From assembly GCA_044870185.1 (NCBI GenBank), contig JBIOYL010000450.1, positions 1 to 19,876 of the forward strand: a stretch of 19,876 nucleotides of DNA. The letters are read 5' to 3'. A model generated the notes under the pieces. It searched no databases. It was not told the origin of the DNA and saw nothing but the letters and a program-made list of their open reading frames with translations. Positions 14,261-19,876 of the stretch are shown piece after piece. The first letter of the stretch is position 1. Each line of letters starts with the position of its first letter. The stretch is from JBIOYL01 sp044870185. Its GTDB lineage: Bacteria; Actinomycetota; CALGFH01. The position numbers and the translations under genes are program-made.

Positions 14261-14941
14261 GTGCACGCCGCCGTTGCCGTCCTGCTGACCGCCCTGCTCA
14301 CCGGGGCGGCCGTGCCCGCATCACCCGCCCACCCCGCCACCGCGGCCCGGGCCGGGCCGAACACGCCGATCTGGCTCTGGGCTCCCCACGCCCCGGTCAT
14401 GCCGGGCCGGCCCGGGCCACCCGGCGACCCGGTGGGCGCCACCGCCCGTGCTCCCGCACAAGCCGCCGCGCCAGGAGCTGCCCGGATCGCCGCATCTGTC
14501 GCGGCCCGGCGCTTGGAGCGGGTGCCGCTGCTGCGGGCCCCGGTCGCCGGACCGATCGTCCGCGGCTTCGAAGCACCGGCCGGCCCGTACGGCCCCGGGC
14601 ACCGGGGCGTCGACTTCGGCGTCGCCCTGGGCACCCGGGTGCTGGCCCCCGCGGCCGGGCGGGTCATCTTCGCCGGCACGGTCGCCGGCCTTGCCTGGAT
14701 GGCCGTCGAGGTGGCACCCGGCGTGGTCGTCAGCCTGGGGCCGCTCGCCGGCCCGCTGCCGACACCCGGCACGACGCTCGCCGCAGGCGCGCCGGCCGGC
14801 GCGGTCGCCCCCGGTCACGACGGGACGCTCCACCTTGGGCTGCGGATCGACGGCTCCTACGTCGACCCGCTGCCCTATCTGGCCGGCAACGGCCCGCCCC
14901 GCCTGGCGCCCCTGCGCGACCCCGGCGGCCTGCCTGCCTGA
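14261..14941 (+). CDS. Secreted M23-family peptidase-like protein, active site incomplete
   Basis: M23 proteins are zinc peptidases that cut peptidoglycan cross-links, or inactive relatives that activate amidases. The 226-residue product starts with a signal-peptide-like helix (HAAVAVLLTALLTGAAVPASPAHP), then a Pro/Ala linker, then the LytM-like domain: RGFEAPAGPYGPGHRGVDFG (zinc ligands H...D in HRGVDFG) and GTRVLAPAAGRVIFAG. The final HxH motif reads TLHLGLR, so the first, catalytic His is missing; the central GHG/YxHL region is also shortened. Relatives next to rpsB in actinobacteria often read CLHW here. The GTG at 14261 is chosen for its strong GGAGGT 10 nt upstream and the signal peptide; the frame opens at 14069, with in-frame ATGs at 14198 and 14243. 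Confidence 0.75.
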   Translation: MHAAVAVLLTALLTGAAVPASPAHPATAARAGPNTPIWLWAPHAPVMPGRPGPPGDPVGATARAPAQAAAPGAARIAASVAARRLERVPLLRAPVAGPIVRGFEAPAGPYGPGHRGVDFGVALGTRVLAPAAGRVIFAGTVAGLAWMAVEVAPGVVVSLGPLAGPLPTPGTTLAAGAPAGAVAPGHDGTLHLGLRIDGSYVDPLPYLAGNGPPRLAPLRDPGGLPA

Positions 14942-14971
14942 GTCGGCCGCTCGGGGCCGGCGGTGGACCTG

Positions 14972-14980
14972 TGCTATCGT
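14972..14980 (+). promoter_or_regulatory. Candidate extended -10 promoter of rpsB-tsf
   Basis: TGCTATCGT (14972-14980) fits TG-N-TANNNT, as at rpsP and rplS. No clear -35 is seen. A start near 14987 would give a leader of about 165 nt before the TTG start of rpsB. Confidence 0.4.
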
Positions 14981-14989
14981 CATCGTTGG

Positions 14990-15107
14990 CCTGGTTACCC
15001 CAGGATCATTACGCGCGCCTGCCGACGGGTCCACGGCGGTGCCTGTGCCGAATACCTCGGCGCGGGTCAGAGGTCCCGGCAGCCCCCCACGTCCGACGAC
15101 CGTGGGG
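14990..15107 (+). promoter_or_regulatory. Structured rpsB leader with two hairpins
   Basis: Within the 211-bp gap before rpsB, CCTGG (14990-14994) pairs with CCAGG (15000-15004), and CCCCACG (15085-15091) pairs with CGTGGGG (15101-15107) around a 9-nt loop. The second stem lies about 45 nt before the start codon. Ribosomal protein S2 autoregulates its mRNA leader in several bacteria, so this may be an S2-binding leader. No known motif is identified. Confidence 0.3.
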
Positions 15108-15152
15108 ACAGACGCGGGCGCAGGCGGCAACCGTACGATCAGGGAGGACACG

Positions 15153-16319
15153 TTGGCAGTCGTCACCATGCGCCAGCTGCTCGAAGCGGGCGTCCACTTC
15201 GGCCACCAGACCCGCCGCTGGAACCCCAAGATGAAGCGGTTCATCTACGGGGAGCGCAACGGCATCTACATCATCGACCTGCAGAAGACCGCCGGTGCGA
15301 TCGAGACCGCCTACGCGTTCGTGCGCGACACCGTGGCCAAGGGCGGCAACGTCCTGTTCGTCGGCACCAAAAAGCAGGCGCAGGAGTCGATCAAGACCCA
15401 GGCCGAGCGGGTTTCCATGCCCTACGTGAACTACCGCTGGCTCGGCGGGATGCTCACCAACTTCACCACCATCTACAAGCGCCTTCAGCGCCTGAAGGAG
15501 CTCGAGGCGATGGTCGAGACCGGCGCGACCGAGATGCTGCCCAAAAAGGAAGTGCTCAAGCTCCAGCACGAGCTCGACAAGCTCCGGCGCAACCTGGGCG
15601 GCATCCGCGACATGACCCGCCTGCCGGCCGCCATCTGGGTCGTCGACACCCGCAAGGAGCACATCGCGGTCACCGAGGCGCGCAAGCTCGGCATCCCGGT
15701 CGTCGCCATCCTGGACACCAACTGCGACCCGGACGAAGTCGACTATCCGATCCCGGGCAACGACGACGCGATCCGGTCCGGCAGCCTGCTCACCCGCATC
15801 GTGGCCGACGCGGTGGCCGAGGGGCTGCGCCTGCGCAGCGTCTACGGCGCCGAGCCAGGCGCCCGCGAGGGGGTGGGTCCGCAGATCGCCGCCAGCCCGG
15901 TCGACGAGGAGCCGCTGGCCGAATGGGAGCGCGAGCTGCTCGAGGCCGACGGCGCCGAACGGGACAGCGCGGCGGCTGCCGCGGCCGAGCCGGCGGCGCA
16001 GGCCGAGCGCGAGACGGCGGCATCCGCCGAGCCACTGCCCAGGCCCACCGAGCCGACAGGCGACCGAGGCGCCGGGCGCCGCCCAACCGGGCGAGGAGCC
16101 GGGCCCCGCCGGGCCGGTCGAGGTCGATGCCATCAGGCCGGCCGACGAGGCGACCGATCCGACCGACGAGCAGCGCGAGCCACACGCCTGAGCCGCACCA
16201 CCACCGTCGACTCGGCTTGCCCCGGCCAGGGGGGCGAGCCGGCACGAAGGAGCACCGCCACGTGGAGATCACGGCCGCACAAGTCAAGGCCCTGCGCGAG
16301 GCCACCGGCGCCGGCATGA
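15153..16319 (+). CDS. rpsB: 30S ribosomal protein uS2, with a probable frameshift in the tail
   Basis: uS2 binds the back of the 30S subunit and is needed to recruit bS1. The product begins with TTG at 15153 (AVVTMRQLLEAGVHFGHQTR, as in streptomycete S2), with AGGGAGG 5 nt upstream. The S2 core runs to about residue 225 (HFGHQTRRWNPKMK, VNYRWLGGMLTNF, GIPVVAILDTNCDPD), then an acidic Ala/Glu-rich tail. As written, the frame stays open to 16317-16319 and overlaps tsf by 58 bp, with the last ~85 residues turning basic and using A-ending codons. Near 16050-16062 the coding pattern moves to the +1 frame (TEAPGAAQPGEEPGPAGPV onward), which stays acidic and stops at 16189-16191, 70 bp before tsf. 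I infer a one-base insertion or two-base deletion, real or a sequencing error, in a dispensable region. Confidence 0.93.
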   Translation: MAVVTMRQLLEAGVHFGHQTRRWNPKMKRFIYGERNGIYIIDLQKTAGAIETAYAFVRDTVAKGGNVLFVGTKKQAQESIKTQAERVSMPYVNYRWLGGMLTNFTTIYKRLQRLKELEAMVETGATEMLPKKEVLKLQHELDKLRRNLGGIRDMTRLPAAIWVVDTRKEHIAVTEARKLGIPVVAILDTNCDPDEVDYPIPGNDDAIRSGSLLTRIVADAVAEGLRLRSVYGAEPGAREGVGPQIAASPVDEEPLAEWERELLEADGAERDSAAAAAAEPAAQAERETAASAEPLPRPTEPTGDRGAGRRPTGRGAGPRRAGRGRCHQAGRRGDRSDRRAARATRLSRTTTVDSACPGQGGEPARRSTATWRSRPHKSRPCARPPAPA

Positions 16320-16870
16320 TGGACTGCAAGAAAGCCCTGCAGGATGCCGATGGCGACATGGAGCGGGCCAAGACGATCCTGCGCGAGAGGGGCCTTGCCC
16401 GCCTCGGCCGGCGCGCCGGCCGGACCACCGAGCAGGGCCTGGTCGAGGCGTACCTGCACACGCCCGACCCGAACCTGCCGCCCAAGCTCGGCGTGCTCGT
16501 CGAGCTCGACTGCGAGACCGACTTCGTCGCCAAGACCGAGGAGTTCCGGGCCATCGCCCGCGGCATCGCGCTGCACATCGCGGCCGCCGACCCCGCCTAC
16601 CTCGGCCGCGACGACATCCCGGCCGACGTGCTCGAGCGGGAGCGGGAAATCTACGTCAAGCAGGCCGAGGGCAGGCCGGCGCACGTCGTCGACCGGATCG
16701 TCGAGGGCAAGCTCAGGGACTACTACAAGCAGGTCGTGCTGCTCGACCAGGAGTATGTGCGCGACCCGACCCAGACCATCCAGCAGCTCCTCGACGGCTA
16801 CGCCGCGAAGGTCGGCGAGAAGCTGGTCCTGCGCCGCTTCGCCCGCTTCAAGGTCGGGGAGGGCGTCTAG
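16262..16870 (+). CDS. tsf: Elongation factor Ts, short form
   Basis: EF-Ts is the nucleotide exchange factor of EF-Tu. The 202-residue product starts MEITAAQVKALREATGAGMM with the N-terminal UBA-like domain (MDCKKALQDADGDMERA), then the core signature VELDCETDFVAKTEEF (about 81-96). Only one core subdomain and a short C-terminal part follow, as in Thermus; streptomycete and E. coli proteins are about 70-80 residues longer. It resembles the short forms outside the classic actinobacterial genera. The GTG at 16262 has GAAGGAG 9 nt upstream. It follows rpsB and precedes pyrH, the standard order. Confidence 0.95.
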   Translation: MEITAAQVKALREATGAGMMDCKKALQDADGDMERAKTILRERGLARLGRRAGRTTEQGLVEAYLHTPDPNLPPKLGVLVELDCETDFVAKTEEFRAIARGIALHIAAADPAYLGRDDIPADVLEREREIYVKQAEGRPAHVVDRIVEGKLRDYYKQVVLLDQEYVRDPTQTIQQLLDGYAAKVGEKLVLRRFARFKVGEGV

Positions 16871-16880
16871 CCCGCCGATC

Positions 16881-16952
16881 GGCCGGCAGCAAGGCAGGGC
16901 CGGCAAGCAAGAGACGGCCGGCAGCAGGGGAACGGGCCGGCAAGCCAGGACC
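16881..16952 (+). repeat. Imperfect tandem repeats between tsf and pyrH
   Basis: Two units of 35 and 37 bp (16881-16915, 16916-16952), each made of two related halves beginning GGCCGGCAGCA and GGCCGGCAAGC. This gives four ~18-bp quarter-repeats directly after the tsf stop. The remaining part of the 221-bp gap (16953-17091) is GC-rich with purine-rich GAGGAGG runs just before pyrH. No promoter is recognisable. Confidence 0.6.
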
Positions 16953-17091
16953 GGACGGACCGGGCGGGCGCGGTCGGCGCAGGGTGCCACGGCCACGAGG
17001 GAGGTGTCCCGGTGAGTCGAGAGGAGCCGAGTGGCGGGCGGGGCCGGCCGCCGGCGACGGCCGAGCGAGGAGGACGCGAGGAGGGGATGGG

Positions 17092-17937
17092 GTGGCCTTC
17101 GTGATGGCTGGCGACGGACCGGTCGCGGACCTGGGCTACGACAAGCCAACCTACGGGCGGGTGCTGCTCAAGCTCTCCGGTGAGGCGTTCGCGGAGGACT
17201 GGTCGGGCTTCGGGCTCGACTACGCCAAGCTCGACAACGTGGCCCGCCAGCTCGTCGAGGTCCTCGACCTGGGCGTGCAGGTCGCCATCGTGGTCGGCGG
17301 GGGGAACTTCCTGCGCGGGCCGGCGGCCGAGGCGGCCGGCATGGACCGGCCCACGGCCGACTACATGGGCATGCTGGGCACGGTCATGAACTGCTTGGCG
17401 CTGCAGGACGCGCTGGAGCGCCACGGCGTCATCACGCGCGTCCAGACGGCGATCCAGATGACCCAGATCGCCGAGCCCTACATCCCCCGGCGCGCGGTGC
17501 GCCACCTCGAGAAGGGCCGCGTGGTGATCTTCGGGGCCGGGATGGGCGCGCCCTACTTCTCGACCGACACCACCGCCGCCCAGCGGGCGCTGGAGACGGG
17601 GGCGGAGGTCATCCTGATGGCCAAGAACGGGGTGGACGGCGTCTACGAGGCCGATCCCAAGAAGCACCCGAAGGCCCGCAAGTTCTCCCGCCTGGACTAC
17701 CTGGAGGCCATCCGCCGCGAGCTCAAGGTGATGGACACCACCGCGCTGTCGCTGTGCAAGGACAACGGCCTGCCCATCATCGTGTTCGACCTGCTCACCG
17801 AGGGCAACATCAAGCGCGCGGTGTGCGGGGAGCCGATCGGGACGATCGTCGGCGCGGTGCACGACGCCGGCACGCCCGGCCCGGCGGGACAGCTGCCCGC
17901 GGCCCGGGTCGGGGAGGCGCCCGGCCCGGCGGGATAG
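17092..17937 (+). CDS. pyrH: Uridylate kinase (UMP kinase)
   Basis: PyrH phosphorylates UMP to UDP, the branch point of pyrimidine nucleotide supply. The 281-residue product has the amino-acid-kinase fold: RVLLKLSGEAF (23-33), VVGGGNFLRG (67-76), GMDRPTADYMGMLGTVMN (83-100), GRVVIFGAGMGAPYFSTDT (142-160), MAKNGVDGVYEADP (176-189) and DTTALSLCKDNGLPIIVFD (215-233). The family ends near GTIVG (249-254); about 27 extra Pro/Ala/Gly residues follow, created by a duplication that also supplies the stop. Start choice is uncertain: GTG 17092 has GAGGGG 5 nt upstream, GTG 17101 and ATG 17104 are also in frame. It lies between tsf and frr. Confidence 0.93.
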   Translation: MAFVMAGDGPVADLGYDKPTYGRVLLKLSGEAFAEDWSGFGLDYAKLDNVARQLVEVLDLGVQVAIVVGGGNFLRGPAAEAAGMDRPTADYMGMLGTVMNCLALQDALERHGVITRVQTAIQMTQIAEPYIPRRAVRHLEKGRVVIFGAGMGAPYFSTDTTAAQRALETGAEVILMAKNGVDGVYEADPKKHPKARKFSRLDYLEAIRRELKVMDTTALSLCKDNGLPIIVFDLLTEGNIKRAVCGEPIGTIVGAVHDAGTPGPAGQLPAARVGEAPGPAG

Positions 17938-17959
17938 CTGCCTGCGGCCCGGTCGGGGA
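17874..17959 (+). repeat. Tandem duplication across the pyrH stop codon
   Basis: Copy 1 (17874-17915) and copy 2 (17919-17959) share GCCCGGCCCGGCGGGA-C/T-AG, then CTGCC-C/T-GCGGCCC and GGTCGGGGA, with two substitutions and one deleted G. The period is 45 bp. In copy 1 the codon is CAG (Gln); in copy 2 the C-to-T change makes TAG, the present stop. Confidence 0.8.
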
Positions 17960-17998
17960 TGATGGAAGCACCCATGTCGCTGACCGAGGAGAGCGGGG

Positions 17999-18556
17999 AT
18001 GATCGAGGACACGCTGCGCCAAGCCGAGTCGAAGATGGCCAAGGCGATCGAGGTGGCCAAGGACGAGTTCGGCGGCATCCGGACCGGCCGCGCCAACCCG
18101 GCGCTCGTCAGCCGCCTGCTGGTCGACTACTACGGCACGCCCACCCCGCTCCAGCAGCTCGCCTCCATCGCGGCCCCGGAGGTCCGCCTGCTCGTCGTCA
18201 CCCCCTACGACCGCAACGCGACCAGCGCGATCGAGAAGGCCATCCGCAACTCCGACCTCGGCATCAACCCGGCCAACGACGGCCAGGTCATCCGGCTGGT
18301 CTTCCCGCCCCTGACCGAGGAGCGGCGCAAGGAGTACGTGCGGCTGGCCCGCCACCGCGCCGAGGAGGCGCGTACCAGCGTCCGCAACGTGCGCCGGCAC
18401 GAGAAGGACGCGCTCGAGCGCCTCGAGAAGGACGGCGAGATCTCCCAGGACGAGCTGCGCCGGGCCGAGCAGCGCCTCCAGCAGGTGACCGACAAGTACG
18501 TGGCCGAGGTGGACTCCTTGCTCCAGCACAAGGAGCGGGAGCTGCTCGAGGTCTAG
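17999..18556 (+). CDS. frr: Ribosome recycling factor
   Basis: RRF, with EF-G, splits post-termination ribosomes. The 185-residue product has the normal length and landmarks: GGIRTGRANPALVSRLLVDYYG (25-46), PLQQLASIAAPE, the domain II segment PYDRNATSAIEKAIRNSDLG, and the helical LTEERRKEYVRLARHRAEEAR. The ATG at 17999 has GAGGAG 7 nt upstream. The 61-nt gap after pyrH is mostly the second copy of the pyrH repeat. The pyrH-frr-cdsA order is standard. Confidence 0.96.
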   Translation: MIEDTLRQAESKMAKAIEVAKDEFGGIRTGRANPALVSRLLVDYYGTPTPLQQLASIAAPEVRLLVVTPYDRNATSAIEKAIRNSDLGINPANDGQVIRLVFPPLTEERRKEYVRLARHRAEEARTSVRNVRRHEKDALERLEKDGEISQDELRRAEQRLQQVTDKYVAEVDSLLQHKERELLEV

Positions 18557-18601
18557 CGACCCGGACCGGAAGGCGGCAGCCCGTGACCGCAGCCCCGAGG
18601 C

Positions 18602-19489
18602 GTGCACGTCGTGGCTGATGCGGCCGCGCCGCTCGTGCCCGACGAGCCGCCCGCCTCCCGCCGGCGCAAGCGTGGCGCCGGCCGCAACCTGCCCGCCGCG
18701 ATCGCCACCGGGGTCGGGCTCGCCGCGGTCCTGATCGCCGCCCTGCTGCTGGCCAGGCTCGCCTTCCTCGGCTTCGTGCTCGTGATCGTCCTGCTCGGCC
18801 TGGCCGAGCTGGTCAACGTGCTGCGGGCCAGGGGCATCCTCCCGGCCCGCCCGGTCATCTACCCGGTGGCCGTGCTGCTGCTGGTCGGCGCCTTCTACGA
18901 GGGTACCGCCGCGCTCAGCTTCGGCCTGCTCGTCGCGCTGGTCGGCGCCTTCGCCTGGTACCTGGTCGACCGGCAGCGCACCGAGGTCACCCGCAGCGTC
19001 GCCGCGACCCTGCTCGCCACCGTCTACCTCCCGTTCATGGCCGGCCACCTCGTCCTGGTGGTCGCCCGCGGCCAGCACTACGTCGGGGCGGTGCTCGGCT
19101 ACGCGACACTGGTGGTCGTCTACGACACGGCCGCCTATGCGGTCGGCGCGACCCTCGGCCGCCACCCGATCGCGCCGAGCGTCTCCCCGAACAAGTCGTG
19201 GGAGGGCCTGGCCGGCGCCACGCTGGTCTGCCTCGCCGCCGGTGCGCTGCTGCTGCCCCGCTGGGTGCCCTGGACGCTGGCGTCGGGCCTGGTCCTGGCC
19301 GCGGTGACCTGCGTGCTCGCGCCGCTCGGCGACCTGGCCGAGTCGATGCTCAAGCGCGACCTGGCCGTGAAGGACATGGGCTCGATCCTGCCCGGCCACG
19401 GCGGCATCCTGGACCGCATGGACGCCCTGCTGTTCGTCGCTCCGGCCCTGTACTACGTGCTCGCCCTGTTCAACCTGATCAGCCGGTGA
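18602..19489 (+). CDS. cdsA: Phosphatidate cytidylyltransferase CdsA
   Basis: CdsA makes CDP-diacylglycerol from phosphatidic acid and CTP, the precursor of most membrane phospholipids. The 295-residue product has a polar, basic N terminus (1-30) and about eight transmembrane helices (starting near 31, 54, 84, 105, 136, 160, 205, 224, and a last one near 275). The family signature is exact: SMLKRDLAVKDMGSILPGHG then GILDRMD (248-274), preceded by SPNKSWEG (195-202). The frame first opens at GTG 18602; GTG 18611 has a GAGG 10 nt upstream and may be the true start. In this cluster rlmN or dxr often follows; here the next gene is a disrupted NYN gene. Confidence 0.94.
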   Translation: MHVVADAAAPLVPDEPPASRRRKRGAGRNLPAAIATGVGLAAVLIAALLLARLAFLGFVLVIVLLGLAELVNVLRARGILPARPVIYPVAVLLLVGAFYEGTAALSFGLLVALVGAFAWYLVDRQRTEVTRSVAATLLATVYLPFMAGHLVLVVARGQHYVGAVLGYATLVVVYDTAAYAVGATLGRHPIAPSVSPNKSWEGLAGATLVCLAAGALLLPRWVPWTLASGLVLAAVTCVLAPLGDLAESMLKRDLAVKDMGSILPGHGGILDRMDALLFVAPALYYVLALFNLISR

Positions 19490-19496
19490 CGGCGCC

Positions 19497-19517
19497 GCCG
19501 CGCCCGCTCGGGCGGGG
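19497..19517 (+). terminator. Possible hairpin terminator after cdsA
   Basis: CGCCC (19501-19505) pairs with GGGCG (19510-19514) around a 4-nt loop, extended by two more G-C pairs after one mismatch. It lies 8 nt past the cdsA stop. No T-run follows, so support is limited to position and stem. Confidence 0.3.
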
Positions 19518-19607
19518 TCGTAGCCGACGTGCATCGCTGGGATGGCGCAAGTCCGGCTTGCGTTCCCCCAATCGATGTCAGGGACTCAGGTTCGGAGGGG
19601 CTTCGTC

Positions 19608-19664
19608 GTGCGCGTACGCGTCTTCATCGACTTCTGGAACTTCCAGCTCAACTGGAACGATCGG
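19608..19664 (+). pseudogene. 5' fragment of a NYN-domain (PIN-like RNase) gene, interrupted by an insertion
   Basis: GTG at 19608, preceded by a strong GGAGGGG (19594-19600, 7-nt spacing), starts MRVRVFIDFWNFQLNWNDR. A hydrophobic strand ending in 'FIDxxNF' is the opening of NYN-domain proteins, where the Asp is an active-site metal ligand of this PIN-like ribonuclease fold. After 19 codons the host sequence gives way to the right end of a transposable element, so the gene appears truncated. The frame happens to stay open through the element to the window edge, but that part reads as antisense tnpB and is not NYN-like. The family call rests on a short segment. The rest of the gene, if present, should lie beyond the other end of the element. 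Confidence 0.5.
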
Positions 19665-19800
19665 GTGACTCCTCTGTCGCCTGAAGGCGACAGCTTCTCA
19701 GGCCGCGCGAGCGACCTGACGGGCAAGCCCTGCCCGGAGAATGTTGCCCGCCGCGTTCACATCTGCATGGGCGGCATGCCCACACGCCACACAGCGAAAC
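19645..19800 (-). ncRNA. Putative omega RNA (right-end guide RNA) with guide in the NYN gene
   Basis: TnpB nucleases use an RNA from the 3' end of tnpB and the element's right end; the ~16-20 nt just outside the element act as guide. Here the scaffold would end near 19665 and the guide would cover about 19664-19645 on the minus strand, starting CCGATCGTTCCAG, antisense to the NYN gene start. The 5' boundary given is nominal. This follows from family knowledge; no transcript evidence exists in the sequence. Confidence 0.3.
19674..19693 (-). repeat. Subterminal hairpin of the element's right end
   Basis: On the minus strand, CTGTCGCC, loop TTCA, GGCGACAG: a perfect 8-bp stem with a 4-nt loop. 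It starts 4 nt after the tnpB stop. In this superfamily such hairpins are recognised by TnpA during transposition and form the 3' stem of the omega RNA scaffold. Confidence 0.7.
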
Positions 19801-19876
19801 TCCGCCTGACTGCGGCGGCTCTCCGCCGCACAGTGTCCGCAGTCGGAACAAGTGCGGGAGGTGTTGCGGGGGTCCA
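19698..19876 (-). CDS. tnpB: TnpB RNA-guided nuclease, C-terminal part (partial)
   Basis: The minus strand encodes 58 residues up to the TGA at 19700-19698. They begin DPRNTSRTCSDCGH and continue with FRCVACGHAAHADVNAAGN, then ILRAGLARQVARAA. This is the OrfB zinc-ribbon end of TnpB: two CxxC pairs (CSDC, CVAC) and the final catalytic Asp in HADVNAAGNI, the last RuvC motif. TnpB is the IS200/IS605 nuclease ancestral to Cas12 and is guided by RNA from the element's right end. The visible motifs are intact, so this copy may be functional; the N-terminal ~300 residues lie outside the window. An Fz- or IS607-associated TnpB would look the same here. Confidence 0.88.
   Translation of the reverse strand, partial: DPRNTSRTCSDCGHCAAESRRSQAEFRCVACGHAAHADVNAAGNILRAGLARQVARAA

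Larger units (their letters stand above)
19665..19876 (-). mobile_element. Right end of a TnpB-type IS200/IS605-superfamily element (partial)
   Basis: Read on the minus strand, the element contains the 3' end of tnpB, then a perfect hairpin 4 nt past the stop, then a terminal AGGAGTCAC. Ends of this superfamily are subterminal hairpins followed by a short tail closing in TCAA or TCAC-like sequence, with no terminal inverted repeats or target duplication. The boundary is placed at 19665 by that pattern and by the end of the NYN reading frame; it may be off by a few bases. The left end, and whether tnpA is present, are outside the window. Confidence 0.65.

Noticed and set aside
16192..16319. 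Basic C-terminal extension of S2 as a real domain
   Set aside because: Codon pattern is wrong-frame-like and it overlaps the tsf Shine-Dalgarno and first 19 codons; a frameshift explains it better.
17810..19534. 574-codon minus-strand frame over frr and cdsA
   Set aside because: Composition is that of a shadow of the two real genes; no motif.
19665..19876. Continuation of the NYN frame through the element
   Set aside because: The translation is antisense to a clear TnpB zinc ribbon and has no NYN features.
1..19876. CRISPR array, tRNA, rRNA or prophage
   Set aside because: No regularly spaced repeats with unique spacers, no cloverleaf or rRNA signatures, and no phage structural genes were seen; XerC matches the syntenic housekeeping enzyme.

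Overview
The window is a very GC-rich stretch from an actinobacterium-like chromosome. It holds the long, nearly collinear housekeeping cluster seen in Actinomycetota: (smc end)-ftsY-[histidine kinase]-ffh-rpsP-KH protein-rimM-trmD-rplS-lepB-rnhB-DUF2469-[small membrane protein]-yraN-comM/yifB-dprA-xerC-M23 protein-rpsB-tsf-pyrH-frr-cdsA. The gene order, a membrane-anchored FtsY, frequent GTG/TTG starts, apparently leaderless promoters and TTGTCCACA-type DnaA boxes all fit that phylum. Two features point away from the well-studied genera: EF-Ts is the short form (about 200 residues), and xerC sits where streptomycetes carry whiG. I cannot assign a rank below phylum; a deep-branching or uncultured lineage is plausible.

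Layout. 1-1255: the end of a gene that is probably smc, then ftsY. 1309-3657: a convergent, minus-strand sensor histidine kinase with two GAF-like domains, wedged between the two SRP GTPase genes. 3840-5174: ffh. 5335-8415: a ribosome-biogenesis and secretion run (rpsP, KH protein, rimM, trmD, rplS, lepB). 8477-9653: rnhB, DUF2469 and a 46-residue membrane protein, translationally coupled by short stop/start overlaps. 9815-14031: yraN, comM/yifB, dprA and xerC, a DNA-uptake and recombination group. 14261-14941: a secreted M23-like protein with a degraded active site. 15153-19489: rpsB, tsf, pyrH, frr, cdsA. 19608-19876: the first codons of a NYN-domain gene, broken by the right end of a TnpB-type (IS200/IS605 superfamily) element that runs off the window.

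How it works together. FtsY and Ffh form the co-translational targeting pathway, and LepB removes the signal peptides of its cargo. S16, S2, L19, EF-Ts, RRF, RimM, TrmD and the KH protein build and run the ribosome. RNase HII, DprA, ComM, YraN and XerC handle DNA. PyrH and CdsA feed nucleotide and phospholipid synthesis.

The most notable items are: (a) an apparent frameshift in the non-conserved acidic tail of rpsB, which makes its open frame run into tsf; (b) the TnpB element end inside a NYN gene, with a readable candidate guide for its omega RNA; (c) a series of short tandem duplications at gene ends (ffh, trmD, tsf-pyrH, pyrH), three of them involving the stop codon, plus a 24-bp periodic repeat at the start of yraN; (d) three start codons placed exactly 6 nt after a -10-like hexamer, indicating leaderless mRNAs; and (e) two near-identical DnaA boxes, each 46-47 bp upstream of a -10-like element. 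I found no CRISPR array, tRNA or rRNA, and no convincing wholly new multi-gene system.
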